A DNA stretch of 64,000 nt from Vibrio artabrorum (GTDB lineage Bacteria; Pseudomonadota; Gammaproteobacteria; Enterobacterales; Vibrionaceae): positions 1,302,001 to 1,366,000 of the forward strand of contig NZ_AP025458.1 of the NCBI RefSeq assembly GCF_024347295.1, given 5' to 3'. The position numbers were made by a program, and so were the translations under genes. Below, piece by piece: positions 26,703-35,394 of the stretch. Position 1 is the first letter of the stretch; each line of letters opens with the position of its first letter. The notes under the pieces were generated by a model. That model was not told the DNA's origin. It ran no database searches and saw only the letters and a program-made list of their open reading frames with translations.

Positions 26703-27530
26703 ATGAGATCTAGACTGGTATTACTGATTGCTATTGTTGCTTTGGTCGTAGGGGCGATAGGCGTGGTCGACTTATTCAAAAGTAAACCCGAGCCGACCGT
26801 TGCTACGGAGCAAGTGATTGACAATAAAAACGAAGAGCATGTTGCGGTTTGGATGACCACTCAAGCTTATGAAAGAGGGGAAGCCATCAGCGCGCAAGGC
26901 GTTGTTAAAAAACAACTCCCCCTTAGTGAAGCGTTAACGTTTGGCGTCAGAGAAGACACTGAAATCGAATTGTCTCCCTCCATTTTACTGAATCGAAGCC
27001 TCAAGCCAGGCGATGCCGTGTTACCTGAGTATCAAGTGGAGCCAGGAGAGCCTGGATATATCGATCTTTTGGTAACAGAAGGTATGACGTTATACCCACT
27101 TGAAGTGAGCGATAAAAACCTCATTAACGATTACATCCGTCCTGGTTCCTTTATCGATATTCTTACTGTGAGCTCCCCTAACGATAACTTAGCAAAAAAC
27201 GCTGAGAAGCCGGAACGTTTTAAAGGCATGAGAGCGTCAATGTTCCTCAAACACGTCAAAGTACTTAACATCGGGGGTACTTCCGACAGCAACAGTGCTG
27301 TTACTGCGCTAGCTCCAACAAAAGAAGACGGACTAGCCACTGTGGTGGTTGAGGTCACCCCGGATGACTTAGCCAAACTTGCTTTGGCGCAACGAACAAT
27401 GCATATCGAAATATATCGAAGCCAAACTTATAAGCACCATGGTGACATTGAAGTGCGCAATATTATCGATAATTATACCGGTATCGAAGAGTTACGCGGT
27501 AACGTAAATAACCCTCGAGAGGCTTTGTAA
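26703..27530 (+). CDS. rcpC: Tad pilus assembly protein CpaB/RcpC
   Basis: This 275-residue protein has one N-terminal membrane anchor (LVLLIAIVALVVGAIGVVDL) and a SAF-type domain (about 45-120, with AYERGEAISAQGVV and LKPGDAVLPE), followed by an RcpC-type domain. RcpC/CpaB works in the periplasm with the secretin and is often implicated in its assembly or gating. It is in the expected place between the prepilin peptidase and the secretin, 5 bp before rcpA. Confidence 0.87.
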   Translation: MRSRLVLLIAIVALVVGAIGVVDLFKSKPEPTVATEQVIDNKNEEHVAVWMTTQAYERGEAISAQGVVKKQLPLSEALTFGVREDTEIELSPSILLNRSLKPGDAVLPEYQVEPGEPGYIDLLVTEGMTLYPLEVSDKNLINDYIRPGSFIDILTVSSPNDNLAKNAEKPERFKGMRASMFLKHVKVLNIGGTSDSNSAVTALAPTKEDGLATVVVEVTPDDLAKLALAQRTMHIEIYRSQTYKHHGDIEVRNIIDNYTGIEELRGNVNNPREAL

Positions 27531-27535
27531 TTATA

Positions 27536-28900
27536 ATGCAACATCCAATCAAGCAAGCGCTACGTATTTTTCTGGCATCTCTGTTGATTAGCTTATTTTG
27601 CACTACAAATGCTTTGGCTGCTGATCGTTCCATTACGCTTAATGATGGTCAGCACATTCAATTAAAAATGCCGATCGGAAAAGTGTTTATTAGTAACCCC
27701 GATATCGCGGACTACAAGATCATTAATGACAATACTTTGGTGGTGTTTGCTAAGGGAGTTGGGCAGTCACGCCTGATTGTCTATGGAGTTAATGACGATG
27801 TGTTGCTTTCGGATCGCATTGTTGTCGATTTGGATCTAACGGATGTTCGACGCCAACTTAAATTTCATTTTCCTGACGCCAAAGTCAAGGTTCAGTCGGT
27901 TGGAGAACAAGTCGCAGTGAGCGGTGTTGTCGATTCAGAGGGGACTCGTGACGATATCTACCGCTTAGTTGCCAGCTTGCTGGGGCGCAAAAAAATTGAG
28001 AAATGGAATAAAATTGAAAAGTTAGAGTTCAAATCAGACAACTCAGATTATGAAGAACCAGAGAGTATGGTTTTTTCCCGTAATATGACTTGGGAAGGGA
28101 TCATCGAACGCATAGAAGTCGCCACGACGCAGCAAGTCAACGTTAAAATATCGGTGGCTCAGGTAACGGATTCATTTGGAAAAACGGTCGGTGTTGACTG
28201 GAGTTCGGTGGGTTCAAGCGTTGGTGAATTTGTTTTCGATCAATTTGATGCTTCAAATCTAAGCACGTTAATCACCGCGTTAGGCAACGATCAGATTGCT
28301 GAAGTCTTAGCCGAACCCAACTTAACGGTGTTGTCCGGAGAATCCGCGAGTTTTCTTGTTGGGGGGGAAGTACCGGTTATCGTACAGACGAACAATAATG
28401 TAAACATCACTTTTAAAGAGTTCGGTATTAAGCTCGATCTCACTGCGAAAGTACTTAGCCAAGATAAAATTCGAATGCAGTTAGCACCCGAAGTCAGTGA
28501 GATCGAAAGTTATGTTGAAGCGGCGGGCGTAAAAGTACCTCAACTCTCTTCACGACGTGCGATGACGACAGTAGAACTGGCCGATGGCGATAGTTTCATT
28601 CTTGGTGGCTTGATGAGCAGTACCGATTTGGAAAAAATGCAAAAAATTCCTTTAATCGGCGATATACCCGTACTGGGAGCCGCTTTTAGAAAAGCAACGA
28701 CAGAACGCAAGCGCACGGAATTAATTATTGTGGCAACCGTGAATTTAGTTGAGCCGATGAAACCGCAAGACGTTCAACTTCCTTACATCAAAAAGACTTC
28801 TACATTGTCTCGTTGGCTCAATATCCACACTAATGACAAGTTAGTGACGTCATCTGATGCCACAATTCGCCTATTGTCACAAGGAGGGTTTATTCAATGA
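27536..28900 (+). CDS. rcpA: Tad secretin RcpA/CpaC
   Basis: This 454-residue outer-membrane secretin has a signal peptide (to about residue 30, ending ALAA). The N-terminal pilus/BON-like domain has LKMPIGKVFISNPDIADY and SRLIVYG. The C-terminal secretin domain contains VLAEPNLTVLSGESASFLVGGEVP and the late DSFILGGLM and IPLIGDIPVLGAAFR motifs, both classic secretin signatures. It forms the pore through which the Flp pilus exits. Its stop overlaps the start of the following lipoprotein gene by 4 bp (ATGA), indicating translational coupling. Confidence 0.94.
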   Translation: MQHPIKQALRIFLASLLISLFCTTNALAADRSITLNDGQHIQLKMPIGKVFISNPDIADYKIINDNTLVVFAKGVGQSRLIVYGVNDDVLLSDRIVVDLDLTDVRRQLKFHFPDAKVKVQSVGEQVAVSGVVDSEGTRDDIYRLVASLLGRKKIEKWNKIEKLEFKSDNSDYEEPESMVFSRNMTWEGIIERIEVATTQQVNVKISVAQVTDSFGKTVGVDWSSVGSSVGEFVFDQFDASNLSTLITALGNDQIAEVLAEPNLTVLSGESASFLVGGEVPVIVQTNNNVNITFKEFGIKLDLTAKVLSQDKIRMQLAPEVSEIESYVEAAGVKVPQLSSRRAMTTVELADGDSFILGGLMSSTDLEKMQKIPLIGDIPVLGAAFRKATTERKRTELIIVATVNLVEPMKPQDVQLPYIKKTSTLSRWLNIHTNDKLVTSSDATIRLLSQGGFIQ

Positions 28901-29373
28901 AAAAACTGGTATTGATGGCTCTATTTTCTTTGTCGCTTTTGGGGTGTACTTCAGAGCGATATTTTGGTGGTAATGGTGCTGAAGCATTGGTGTATAAAGA
29001 GCACCACAGTTTCGAATTTTCAATAAAAAACCGTAACGAAACGGCGAAGCAGTTACACGCCTTGATTGATGACATTGAAGCATTGGATAAAGAAGCCACT
29101 TATGTGGTGGACTATAAATCAACACGCAGTAAAAAGATGTTAGAGAAGATTTTCGACCAGTACCCGTCGCATATCATTGCGCCTAAAAGAGTCGTTTATC
29201 GCAATTCCGTTCTGTTATCGAATGACTTAAAGATTCAAGTAACTTTACGTCGATTGAAGACTCAACAATGTAAACCTGCGCAAATTCAAACCGACTTAGG
29301 ACAACCAGACTGCTTTGTTGAATCAATGCGTCTGAAACAAGTGTCTTACAAGTCTAGACTGGTAGGTGAATAA
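28897..29373 (+). CDS. Small Tad-locus lipoprotein in the rcpB position
   Basis: This 158-residue protein has the lipobox LLGC (Cys17) and no domain I can name with certainty. It overlaps rcpA by 4 bp and lies between rcpA and tadZ, the slot held by rcpB/cpaD in classical Tad loci. By position it is probably an outer-membrane lipoprotein assisting the secretin. Two C-terminal cysteines (QQCKPAQ and PDCFVES) could form a disulphide. Confidence 0.75.
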   Translation: MKKLVLMALFSLSLLGCTSERYFGGNGAEALVYKEHHSFEFSIKNRNETAKQLHALIDDIEALDKEATYVVDYKSTRSKKMLEKIFDQYPSHIIAPKRVVYRNSVLLSNDLKIQVTLRRLKTQQCKPAQIQTDLGQPDCFVESMRLKQVSYKSRLVGE

Positions 29374-29375
29374 CG

Positions 29376-30617
29376 ATGTTCGACCTGACTAAAGCATTAA
29401 CAACAAAAGCGAAAGAAGAGCCGGTAGTCACGACCGGTGTTTTAGGCTGCACGCTGTTTTATCAAACACAAGAGTGCGTGAACCTTATTCAGGAAGTGTT
29501 TCGCTTTGAAGGTTGGAACGAACCTGAGTGCCTAAAAGTTAGCGCGGGTTTGACTAAATTAACCGAGAAACAAAACAGCCATATCATCATTCTAGAATTT
29601 AATGAATCACGTAATGTTGTCGAAGATGTTAAAGCCTTTGCCAGCAAACTGCCCACACACCAAGGGGTGATTGTTATTGGTAAAGAAGACGCGATATCGA
29701 CGTTGCGTTCTCTTAAAGATATGGGTTTTTACTATGTATTTTGGCCGGTAAATAAGCAAGAATTCGCGGATTTCTTAAACCATGTTAGTAAAAATCTTAA
29801 GACTTTTTCAGGAGTTAGTGAGAAACGTAAAGCCAAACGAGTGGCTGTTGTTGGCTCAAAAGGTGGCGTAGGTGCGTCATTTATTACCACTGAGTTGAGT
29901 TCACTGTTGGCGACTCAAGGTACAGATACCATTGTTGTCGACCATCAATACACAGATACCAATATTGATATATTACTGGGCTTAAAAGAATTTACCCCCC
30001 GTACGATTGATGAATTTACTGCGCCATTGCATGAGATGGATGGAGAAGGCGCGTTGAGTTATTTATTCAGCGCACGAAAAAACCTTCGTCTGTTAGCGAT
30101 TGATGGTGACATGAGTCAGGTAGATATTCTCAATTACAATCAAACACTTTGTGATCTTTTATCTCGAAATACCAACTTCATTGTTGAAGATTTTTCTGGG
30201 GGGGTGGACTTTAAAGTTGAACCTCAACTTTTAGTTGAAAACTTTGATGTGGTTGTGTTGGTTTTGGATGCGTCAGTATCTTCGGTGAGAAGTGCGAAAC
30301 GCTTGTATGAAAAAATCACCAACTTGCAACTCACGTTATCATCTCGAACTCGAGTCATCACAGTCGTGAACTACCATCGTCCTGAAAACGCTTATGTGCT
30401 ACAAAAGCCTGACATAATCAAATACTTAGGTTCAAAGGTCGATCTGGAAATTAATTACTGTAAATCGTTATCGCATATCGTCATTGATGGCAAACGAGGG
30501 CACAAGCACGATCGTCAAATCGGTCGTTCTATGGATTTATTGGTTAAATCGATTAATGGCCTGCCAGTGGATCAAAAGGGCATGGGTTCGTGGTTGAAGA
30601 AGGTGCGTGTTAAATGA
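29376..30617 (+). CDS. tadZ: Tad localisation ATPase TadZ/CpaE
   Basis: This 413-residue protein has an atypical response-regulator-like N domain (about 20-140) and a MinD/ParA-type ATPase domain. The deviant Walker A is seen as SKGGVGAS (161-168), lacking the usual Lys-Thr pair of active ParA proteins. TadZ marks the pole or assembly site for the Tad machine. It overlaps tadA by 4 bp. Confidence 0.9.
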   Translation: MFDLTKALTTKAKEEPVVTTGVLGCTLFYQTQECVNLIQEVFRFEGWNEPECLKVSAGLTKLTEKQNSHIIILEFNESRNVVEDVKAFASKLPTHQGVIVIGKEDAISTLRSLKDMGFYYVFWPVNKQEFADFLNHVSKNLKTFSGVSEKRKAKRVAVVGSKGGVGASFITTELSSLLATQGTDTIVVDHQYTDTNIDILLGLKEFTPRTIDEFTAPLHEMDGEGALSYLFSARKNLRLLAIDGDMSQVDILNYNQTLCDLLSRNTNFIVEDFSGGVDFKVEPQLLVENFDVVVLVLDASVSSVRSAKRLYEKITNLQLTLSSRTRVITVVNYHRPENAYVLQKPDIIKYLGSKVDLEINYCKSLSHIVIDGKRGHKHDRQIGRSMDLLVKSINGLPVDQKGMGSWLKKVRVK

Positions 30618-31885
30618 GTTCTAACAAAGAGCTATACCTTGCGTTTCGTGGACAGATATTTGAAGCATTAGATGCTGAAGCGGTTCAAAAAATGAGCCGT
30701 CGAGAGTTGGAATCACAAATACAAGCGGCGGTTGATCTGCTCGCTAACAGTTATCAACGGCCAATCACTTCGATGATGAAGTCGGGCTTAGTCAAAAGTT
30801 TGATCGATGAGCTGTTTGGGTTAGGGCCCTTACAACCGTTGGTCGAAGATCAATCCATCTCCGATATTATGGTGAACGGACCCAACAATATCTTTTTTGA
30901 ACGACACGGCAAGGTTCAAAAGTCTGACGTGACGTTTGTGAACGAAGAGCAGCTATTAGCCATTGCTAAGCGTATCGCATCACGTGTTGGGCGACGAGTT
31001 GATGAACTTTCTCCGACCGTCGATGCGCGACTTGATGATGGCAGCCGGGTAAACATCGTTATTCCACCGATTGCTCTGGATGGCACGTCGATTTCTATAC
31101 GTAAGTTTAGAGAACAAAACATCGGTTTTGAAGACTTGATTGGTTTTGGTTCTATGTCTCCAGAGATGGCAAGAGTGTTAATGATAGCCTCTCGTTGTCG
31201 TATGAATGTGTTGATTTCTGGCGGGACTGGTTCGGGTAAAACCACACTGCTTAATGCGCTTTCTCAGTACATCGCAGAAGATGAACGTATTGTCACTATT
31301 GAGGATGCCGCTGAATTGCGTTTGCAACAGCCGAACTTGGTTCGTTTGGAAACACGATCTTCGAGTGTTGAACAGACAGGTGCAGTGACCCAACGAGAAT
31401 TAGTTATCAATGCACTCCGTATGCGTCCTGATCGAATTATTCTTGGTGAGTGTCGTGGCTCTGAAGCGTTCGAAATGCTACAAGCTATGAATACTGGTCA
31501 TGATGGGTCAATGTCTACCTTGCACGCCAATACACCTAGAGATGCGATTGCGCGTGTCGAATCGATGGTCATGATGGCGAATTTGAATCAACCCCTTGAT
31601 GCGATTCGAAGAACAATCGTGAGTGCCGTTCAAATGATTGTTCAGGTGAACAGACTGCGTGATGGTTCCCGTAAAATTACCAGTATTTCGGAAATTGTTG
31701 GTCTTGAAGGCGATAGTGTGGTGATAGAGGAGATCTATCGTTTCCGTTATGACGAGGCGCATTTTGGTGACACCGTCAAAGGTGACTTTGCCACCAACGG
31801 TATTATGCAACGCTCTGAGCTAGTGAAGAAAGCCCAATTCTTCGGGCTTTATGATGAGCTTATGGCCTCGTTTAAGGGGGGATAG
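30614..31885 (+). CDS. tadA: Tad pilus ATPase TadA/CpaF
   Basis: This 423-residue secretion ATPase of the VirB11/CpaF group energises pilus assembly and possibly retraction. Walker A is SGGTGSGKTT (202-211), the Asp box follows as VTIEDAAEL, and Walker B with the His box lies in DRIILGECRG...TGHDGSMSTLHANTPRD. The length is normal for the family. It overlaps tadZ, and its stop is 1 bp before the tadB start. Confidence 0.95.
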   Translation: MSSNKELYLAFRGQIFEALDAEAVQKMSRRELESQIQAAVDLLANSYQRPITSMMKSGLVKSLIDELFGLGPLQPLVEDQSISDIMVNGPNNIFFERHGKVQKSDVTFVNEEQLLAIAKRIASRVGRRVDELSPTVDARLDDGSRVNIVIPPIALDGTSISIRKFREQNIGFEDLIGFGSMSPEMARVLMIASRCRMNVLISGGTGSGKTTLLNALSQYIAEDERIVTIEDAAELRLQQPNLVRLETRSSSVEQTGAVTQRELVINALRMRPDRIILGECRGSEAFEMLQAMNTGHDGSMSTLHANTPRDAIARVESMVMMANLNQPLDAIRRTIVSAVQMIVQVNRLRDGSRKITSISEIVGLEGDSVVIEEIYRFRYDEAHFGDTVKGDFATNGIMQRSELVKKAQFFGLYDELMASFKGG

Positions 31886-31886
31886 C

Positions 31887-32789
31887 ATGCTTTGGTTGTC
31901 GCTTATTCTCTTTGCCATTGTTCTTTTTTTGGTCAGAGACTCAAAGGTCAGAAAAGTTGATCATTTTTTCAACATTGAACAAGCTGAAGCGGAAAGCTTC
32001 AATGCAATCAACATTAAATCTCTGGTAAAAAAACAAAGTTGGCAGAAGTTCAAAGAGTCAACCTCACCAACGTTGATGATTTTAGGTCCGCGTTCTTTTT
32101 TATATATCGGCCTGTATGTTGTGGTCTGCATCATTGTATCTTGGTACTTCGTGGTGAAGTTACTCTTGATGACAAACATGATGTTAATCCTTGGCTTATC
32201 TTTATTGGCTACGTTCTTTGGTTATCGCTTCTTGGTTACCAAAAGACGACGAGATTTTGAGAATACGTTCCCCGATGCTTTGAACATTATGATGAGTTCG
32301 GTTACGGCGGGTGAAAGTTTGATGCAAGCCATCAGTTATGTTGGCGAAATCATGGACAACGCTGTAGGCCGAGAGTTCAAACTCATGGGAGAGCGATTGA
32401 AACTGGGTGAATCTCCGGAAGTTGCACTTCAGCGCTCGTGCAAAAACTATCCCTATCCTGAGTTCTTATTTTTTACCGTCACCCTTAGGGCCAATATCGC
32501 TCGAGGGGGGCAACTTAAAGGTGTGTTAGCGAGACTGATTCGTGTCTTAGTTGAGGCGCGAACACTAGAAAAAAAGAAGATGGCAATGACCTCGGAAGCT
32601 CGGATCTCAGCAAAGATTGTCGCCGCCATTCCTGTGATTTTTATGCTTCTGCTCAATTATGTGAGCCCTGATAATGTGCATTTCATTTTATATGACCCTG
32701 CCGGCCGAATTGTCCTTTTCTATGTGTTGGGGAGTGAGTTTTTGGGGTTGTTCATTATTTGGCTCTTAGTGAGAGGTGTACGTACATGA
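31887..32789 (+). CDS. tadB: Tad inner-membrane platform TadB
   Basis: A 300-residue polytopic membrane protein with a T2SF (GspF) domain. It shows the pattern 'FPDALNIMMSSVTAGESL' and a final pair of transmembrane helices. The ATG at 31887 has a strong AAGGGGGG site and leaves a clean N-terminal helix; an upstream in-frame start would overlap tadA. With TadC it forms the platform on which TadA acts. Confidence 0.92.
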   Translation: MLWLSLILFAIVLFLVRDSKVRKVDHFFNIEQAEAESFNAINIKSLVKKQSWQKFKESTSPTLMILGPRSFLYIGLYVVVCIIVSWYFVVKLLLMTNMMLILGLSLLATFFGYRFLVTKRRRDFENTFPDALNIMMSSVTAGESLMQAISYVGEIMDNAVGREFKLMGERLKLGESPEVALQRSCKNYPYPEFLFFTVTLRANIARGGQLKGVLARLIRVLVEARTLEKKKMAMTSEARISAKIVAAIPVIFMLLLNYVSPDNVHFILYDPAGRIVLFYVLGSEFLGLFIIWLLVRGVRT

Positions 32790-33634
32790 TGTTATTGGCA
32801 GCCCTCATTGTTTTGTTTTTATCACTCCTGTTTCTGATATTTGATTCTATTCGCGCAGAGCAAAGACGCTATAAGATCGCGGTTTACTTAACCGGAGACA
32901 GCGTTCGTTCACCCTCTCACTTGAATCGCTTTTTTGTTCGGTTTGGTAAGGAGCATCGGCGCGAACTGGAACAAAAAATGATAGAGGCAGGGTATTACAA
33001 CACTGAATGGGCAAAGTTTTATTTTCCTGCCAAGTTGTTAGTTCTGGGCATTGTCTCGGTGTCGATGCTGTTAATCGATATGCCGATGAATAATAAACTG
33101 TTGGTGGTGGTATTTAGCCTTATTGGCGTTATTGTCGTACCCGATGCACTGCTTAGTATGAGACGCAAGCTTCTGATTAATAGAACTTCAGCTCAGATGC
33201 CGTATTTGCTTGATATGATGGCGCTTTGTGTGCAAACCGGTATGACGATAGAAGCCGCATTAGCCTATTTAGCCAAAGAACTTGCTGAGTTTGACTCTGA
33301 CCTTTGTTATCAAATTAAGCGCACCTCGGACTCGGCAAAAATACACGGTTTAGATAAGGCACTGAATGATTTGGGTGAGCGGATCCCCACGCCTGAGGTA
33401 CGAAGTTTTGTGCTGACACTCATTCAAAACTTACAATATGGTACATCAGTCTCTCAGGTATTGAGTGATCTCGCCGAAGACATGCGAAAAGCGCAAATAC
33501 TGACTGTAGAAGAAAAGGTAGGCAAGCTTTCAGCGAAGATGAGTGTTCCTTTGATCCTCTTGATTATGTTTCCGATCGTAATATTGATTCTTGCACCAGG
33601 TGTGATGCAAATGTCACTGAATTTTGGAGGATAA
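32786..33634 (+). CDS. tadC: Tad inner-membrane platform TadC
   Basis: A 282-residue GspF-type membrane protein with MPYLLDMMALCVQTGMTIEA in the T2SF domain and terminal hydrophobic helices. The ATG overlaps the tadB stop by 4 bp (ATGA), which decides the start over a TTG further upstream. Confidence 0.92.
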   Translation: MMLLAALIVLFLSLLFLIFDSIRAEQRRYKIAVYLTGDSVRSPSHLNRFFVRFGKEHRRELEQKMIEAGYYNTEWAKFYFPAKLLVLGIVSVSMLLIDMPMNNKLLVVVFSLIGVIVVPDALLSMRRKLLINRTSAQMPYLLDMMALCVQTGMTIEAALAYLAKELAEFDSDLCYQIKRTSDSAKIHGLDKALNDLGERIPTPEVRSFVLTLIQNLQYGTSVSQVLSDLAEDMRKAQILTVEEKVGKLSAKMSVPLILLIMFPIVILILAPGVMQMSLNFGG

Positions 33635-33637
33635 GCT

Positions 33638-34354
33638 GTGTTAGGAAAACGTATTATTTTAGCTTTGTTAACGTTGAGCGTTTTAGCTGGCTGTGAATCA
33701 ACGCCTGCACAACAGAGGCTGGAACCCGATGATGTTGCGAGTATGGAAAAAGTCAAAAATTACGATGGCTTAATCAGTCACTACAAATCCGAGTTAAAAA
33801 AAGGCTCTCAAGATAGAGAAATAAAAGAAAAACTGGCATGGGCCTATTTTTATAAAGGTGACTTAGAATCAGCCAATTTCTATGTTCAGTACTTAAAAAA
33901 AGAAGGGGTTGAAAATTCGAATTTGTACCAGTTAGAAGGGCAAGTGTTTGATGCGAAAAACGATACTGAAAATGCCATCTCTTCTTACAAGTCTTCCATC
34001 AAAGTGGGCAATCAAACGGGTCAAATTCATGTTTTACTCGGTGTGGCGTACACCAAAGCAGGAAGATACAAAGAGGCCTATCAAGAACTTGATAAGGCGC
34101 GCTTGCGTGGCTTTGACGATATCGCGATTAAGAACAACATTGCCATGATTCATATGGCAAAGGGGGAGTTCGATCAGGCAATTGAAACATTAGTCCCTAT
34201 TTTAAAACAAGATCCCGGAAACAAGATCGTAAAAGCAAATCTTGCTGTTGCGCTCATGAAAACTCACAAAGTCGAGTCAGCAAAAAAATTACTCAAAGGT
34301 GACTTTTCGGACCAAGAGCTTCAGAGCATAGCCACAGAATTGGCTCAAAAATAG
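33638..34354 (+). CDS. tadD: Tad TPR lipoprotein TadD
   Basis: This 238-residue protein starts at GTG and has the lipobox LAGC (Cys19). It carries several tetratricopeptide repeats (LAWAYFYKGDLESANFY, LGVAYTKAGRYKEAYQELD, NIAMIHMAKGEFDQAIETL). TadD acts as a pilotin-like factor for the secretin in Tad systems. The position after tadC is canonical. Confidence 0.9.
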   Translation: MLGKRIILALLTLSVLAGCESTPAQQRLEPDDVASMEKVKNYDGLISHYKSELKKGSQDREIKEKLAWAYFYKGDLESANFYVQYLKKEGVENSNLYQLEGQVFDAKNDTENAISSYKSSIKVGNQTGQIHVLLGVAYTKAGRYKEAYQELDKARLRGFDDIAIKNNIAMIHMAKGEFDQAIETLVPILKQDPGNKIVKANLAVALMKTHKVESAKKLLKGDFSDQELQSIATELAQK

Positions 34355-34363
34355 GGTTTAGTG

Positions 34364-34846
34364 ATGAGATGTTTTTATCGGCAAAAAGGAGCGACATCGA
34401 TTGAGTTCGTGTTGGGCGCAATCGCTTTGTTTTTTGTCACTTTTACGATTTTCGAATCGAGTTACCAAATTTATATTGTGAACATGACGGAATATTCTCT
34501 TAGAGAAACCATTAGGAACACAAAAATATATGAAGGTAAAAGCATTAATCAGCAATATGAAAATAAGTTTAAAGCGCTTATCGAGGACAATAATAGCTTA
34601 TGGCATTTCCTCATTGATCGTTCACGGTTCTCGATACAAGGTAAATATTTCAAAAACTATTCCGACTTTATCGCCAACAGAGGATATTCAGCGCAAGACT
34701 TAGACTCTTCTTATGTTCTTGCAGAGATCACGGTGACTTACCGTTACTCGCCAGTGATTAAATTCTCAGGATCGTCTGATAAAAATATTTCGCGCACTAT
34801 GGTGCTGAATTTAGAGCATGAGGGCTGGAAAGATGACACTCAGTAG
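34364..34846 (+). CDS. tadE: TadE-like pseudopilin
   Basis: A 160-residue protein with a prepilin-like N terminus, QKG/ATSIEFVLGA, and a hydrophobic helix, followed by a soluble domain. The ATG at 34364 is preferred to the GTG one codon earlier. TadE is processed by TadV and is a minor component of the machine. It overlaps the next gene by 14 bp. Confidence 0.87.
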   Translation: MRCFYRQKGATSIEFVLGAIALFFVTFTIFESSYQIYIVNMTEYSLRETIRNTKIYEGKSINQQYENKFKALIEDNNSLWHFLIDRSRFSIQGKYFKNYSDFIANRGYSAQDLDSSYVLAEITVTYRYSPVIKFSGSSDKNISRTMVLNLEHEGWKDDTQ

Positions 34847-35393
34847 CCTAAATATAATGGGTCTAAAGCGTCAGCGCGGCTCGTTTACCATCGAATTGGT
34901 ATTCGTCATCATAGCGCTGGGCGGCATCTACTTGTTTGCTGCAGACTTAAGTTATCAACTGCTTGTGCGAGCAAAGCTCGATCGATCAAGTTTTGCTTTA
35001 GTCAATATCATAAAAGAGCGATCTCGTTATTTTGAGGGTGAGGTGCTAGCCGGAAAAAACCTCTCTGTGACCAATGCAGAGCTACGAGATTTAACCACAG
35101 TCGCCAGTCGAATGCTGGATACACCACCGGAAGATGTGGCCATCAAAGTCGAGTCATTAATAAATAAGCGTAATGTGGCTGAGTTTTCCAGTCATAAGTT
35201 TAGGAGCTTACAGTGCAACTCCGATTCTATTCTCGAACATGCCGATTTAGCCCCTGTCGAAAAAGGAAAGGTTTATCCATTATATCGAGTCACTCTTTGT
35301 GAAGAAAATCGTTCTTGGCTCAAGCCCTTCTTTGATGGTGGTACTAAATCAATGGTTAAGATTGCCTCTTCGTCAATAATGCCAGGGAGATGA
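34833..35393 (+). CDS. tadF: TadF-like pseudopilin
   Basis: A 186-residue protein with prepilin-type motif QRG/SFTIELVFVI and one hydrophobic helix. Two Cys in the C-terminal half (LQCNSD, VTLCEEN) may pair. The start is ATG 34833, inside the tadE end; a later ATG (34857) at MGLKRQRG is also possible. By order it is TadF. Confidence 0.83.
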   Translation: MTLSSLNIMGLKRQRGSFTIELVFVIIALGGIYLFAADLSYQLLVRAKLDRSSFALVNIIKERSRYFEGEVLAGKNLSVTNAELRDLTTVASRMLDTPPEDVAIKVESLINKRNVAEFSSHKFRSLQCNSDSILEHADLAPVEKGKVYPLYRVTLCEENRSWLKPFFDGGTKSMVKIASSSIMPGR

Positions 35394-35394
35394 T

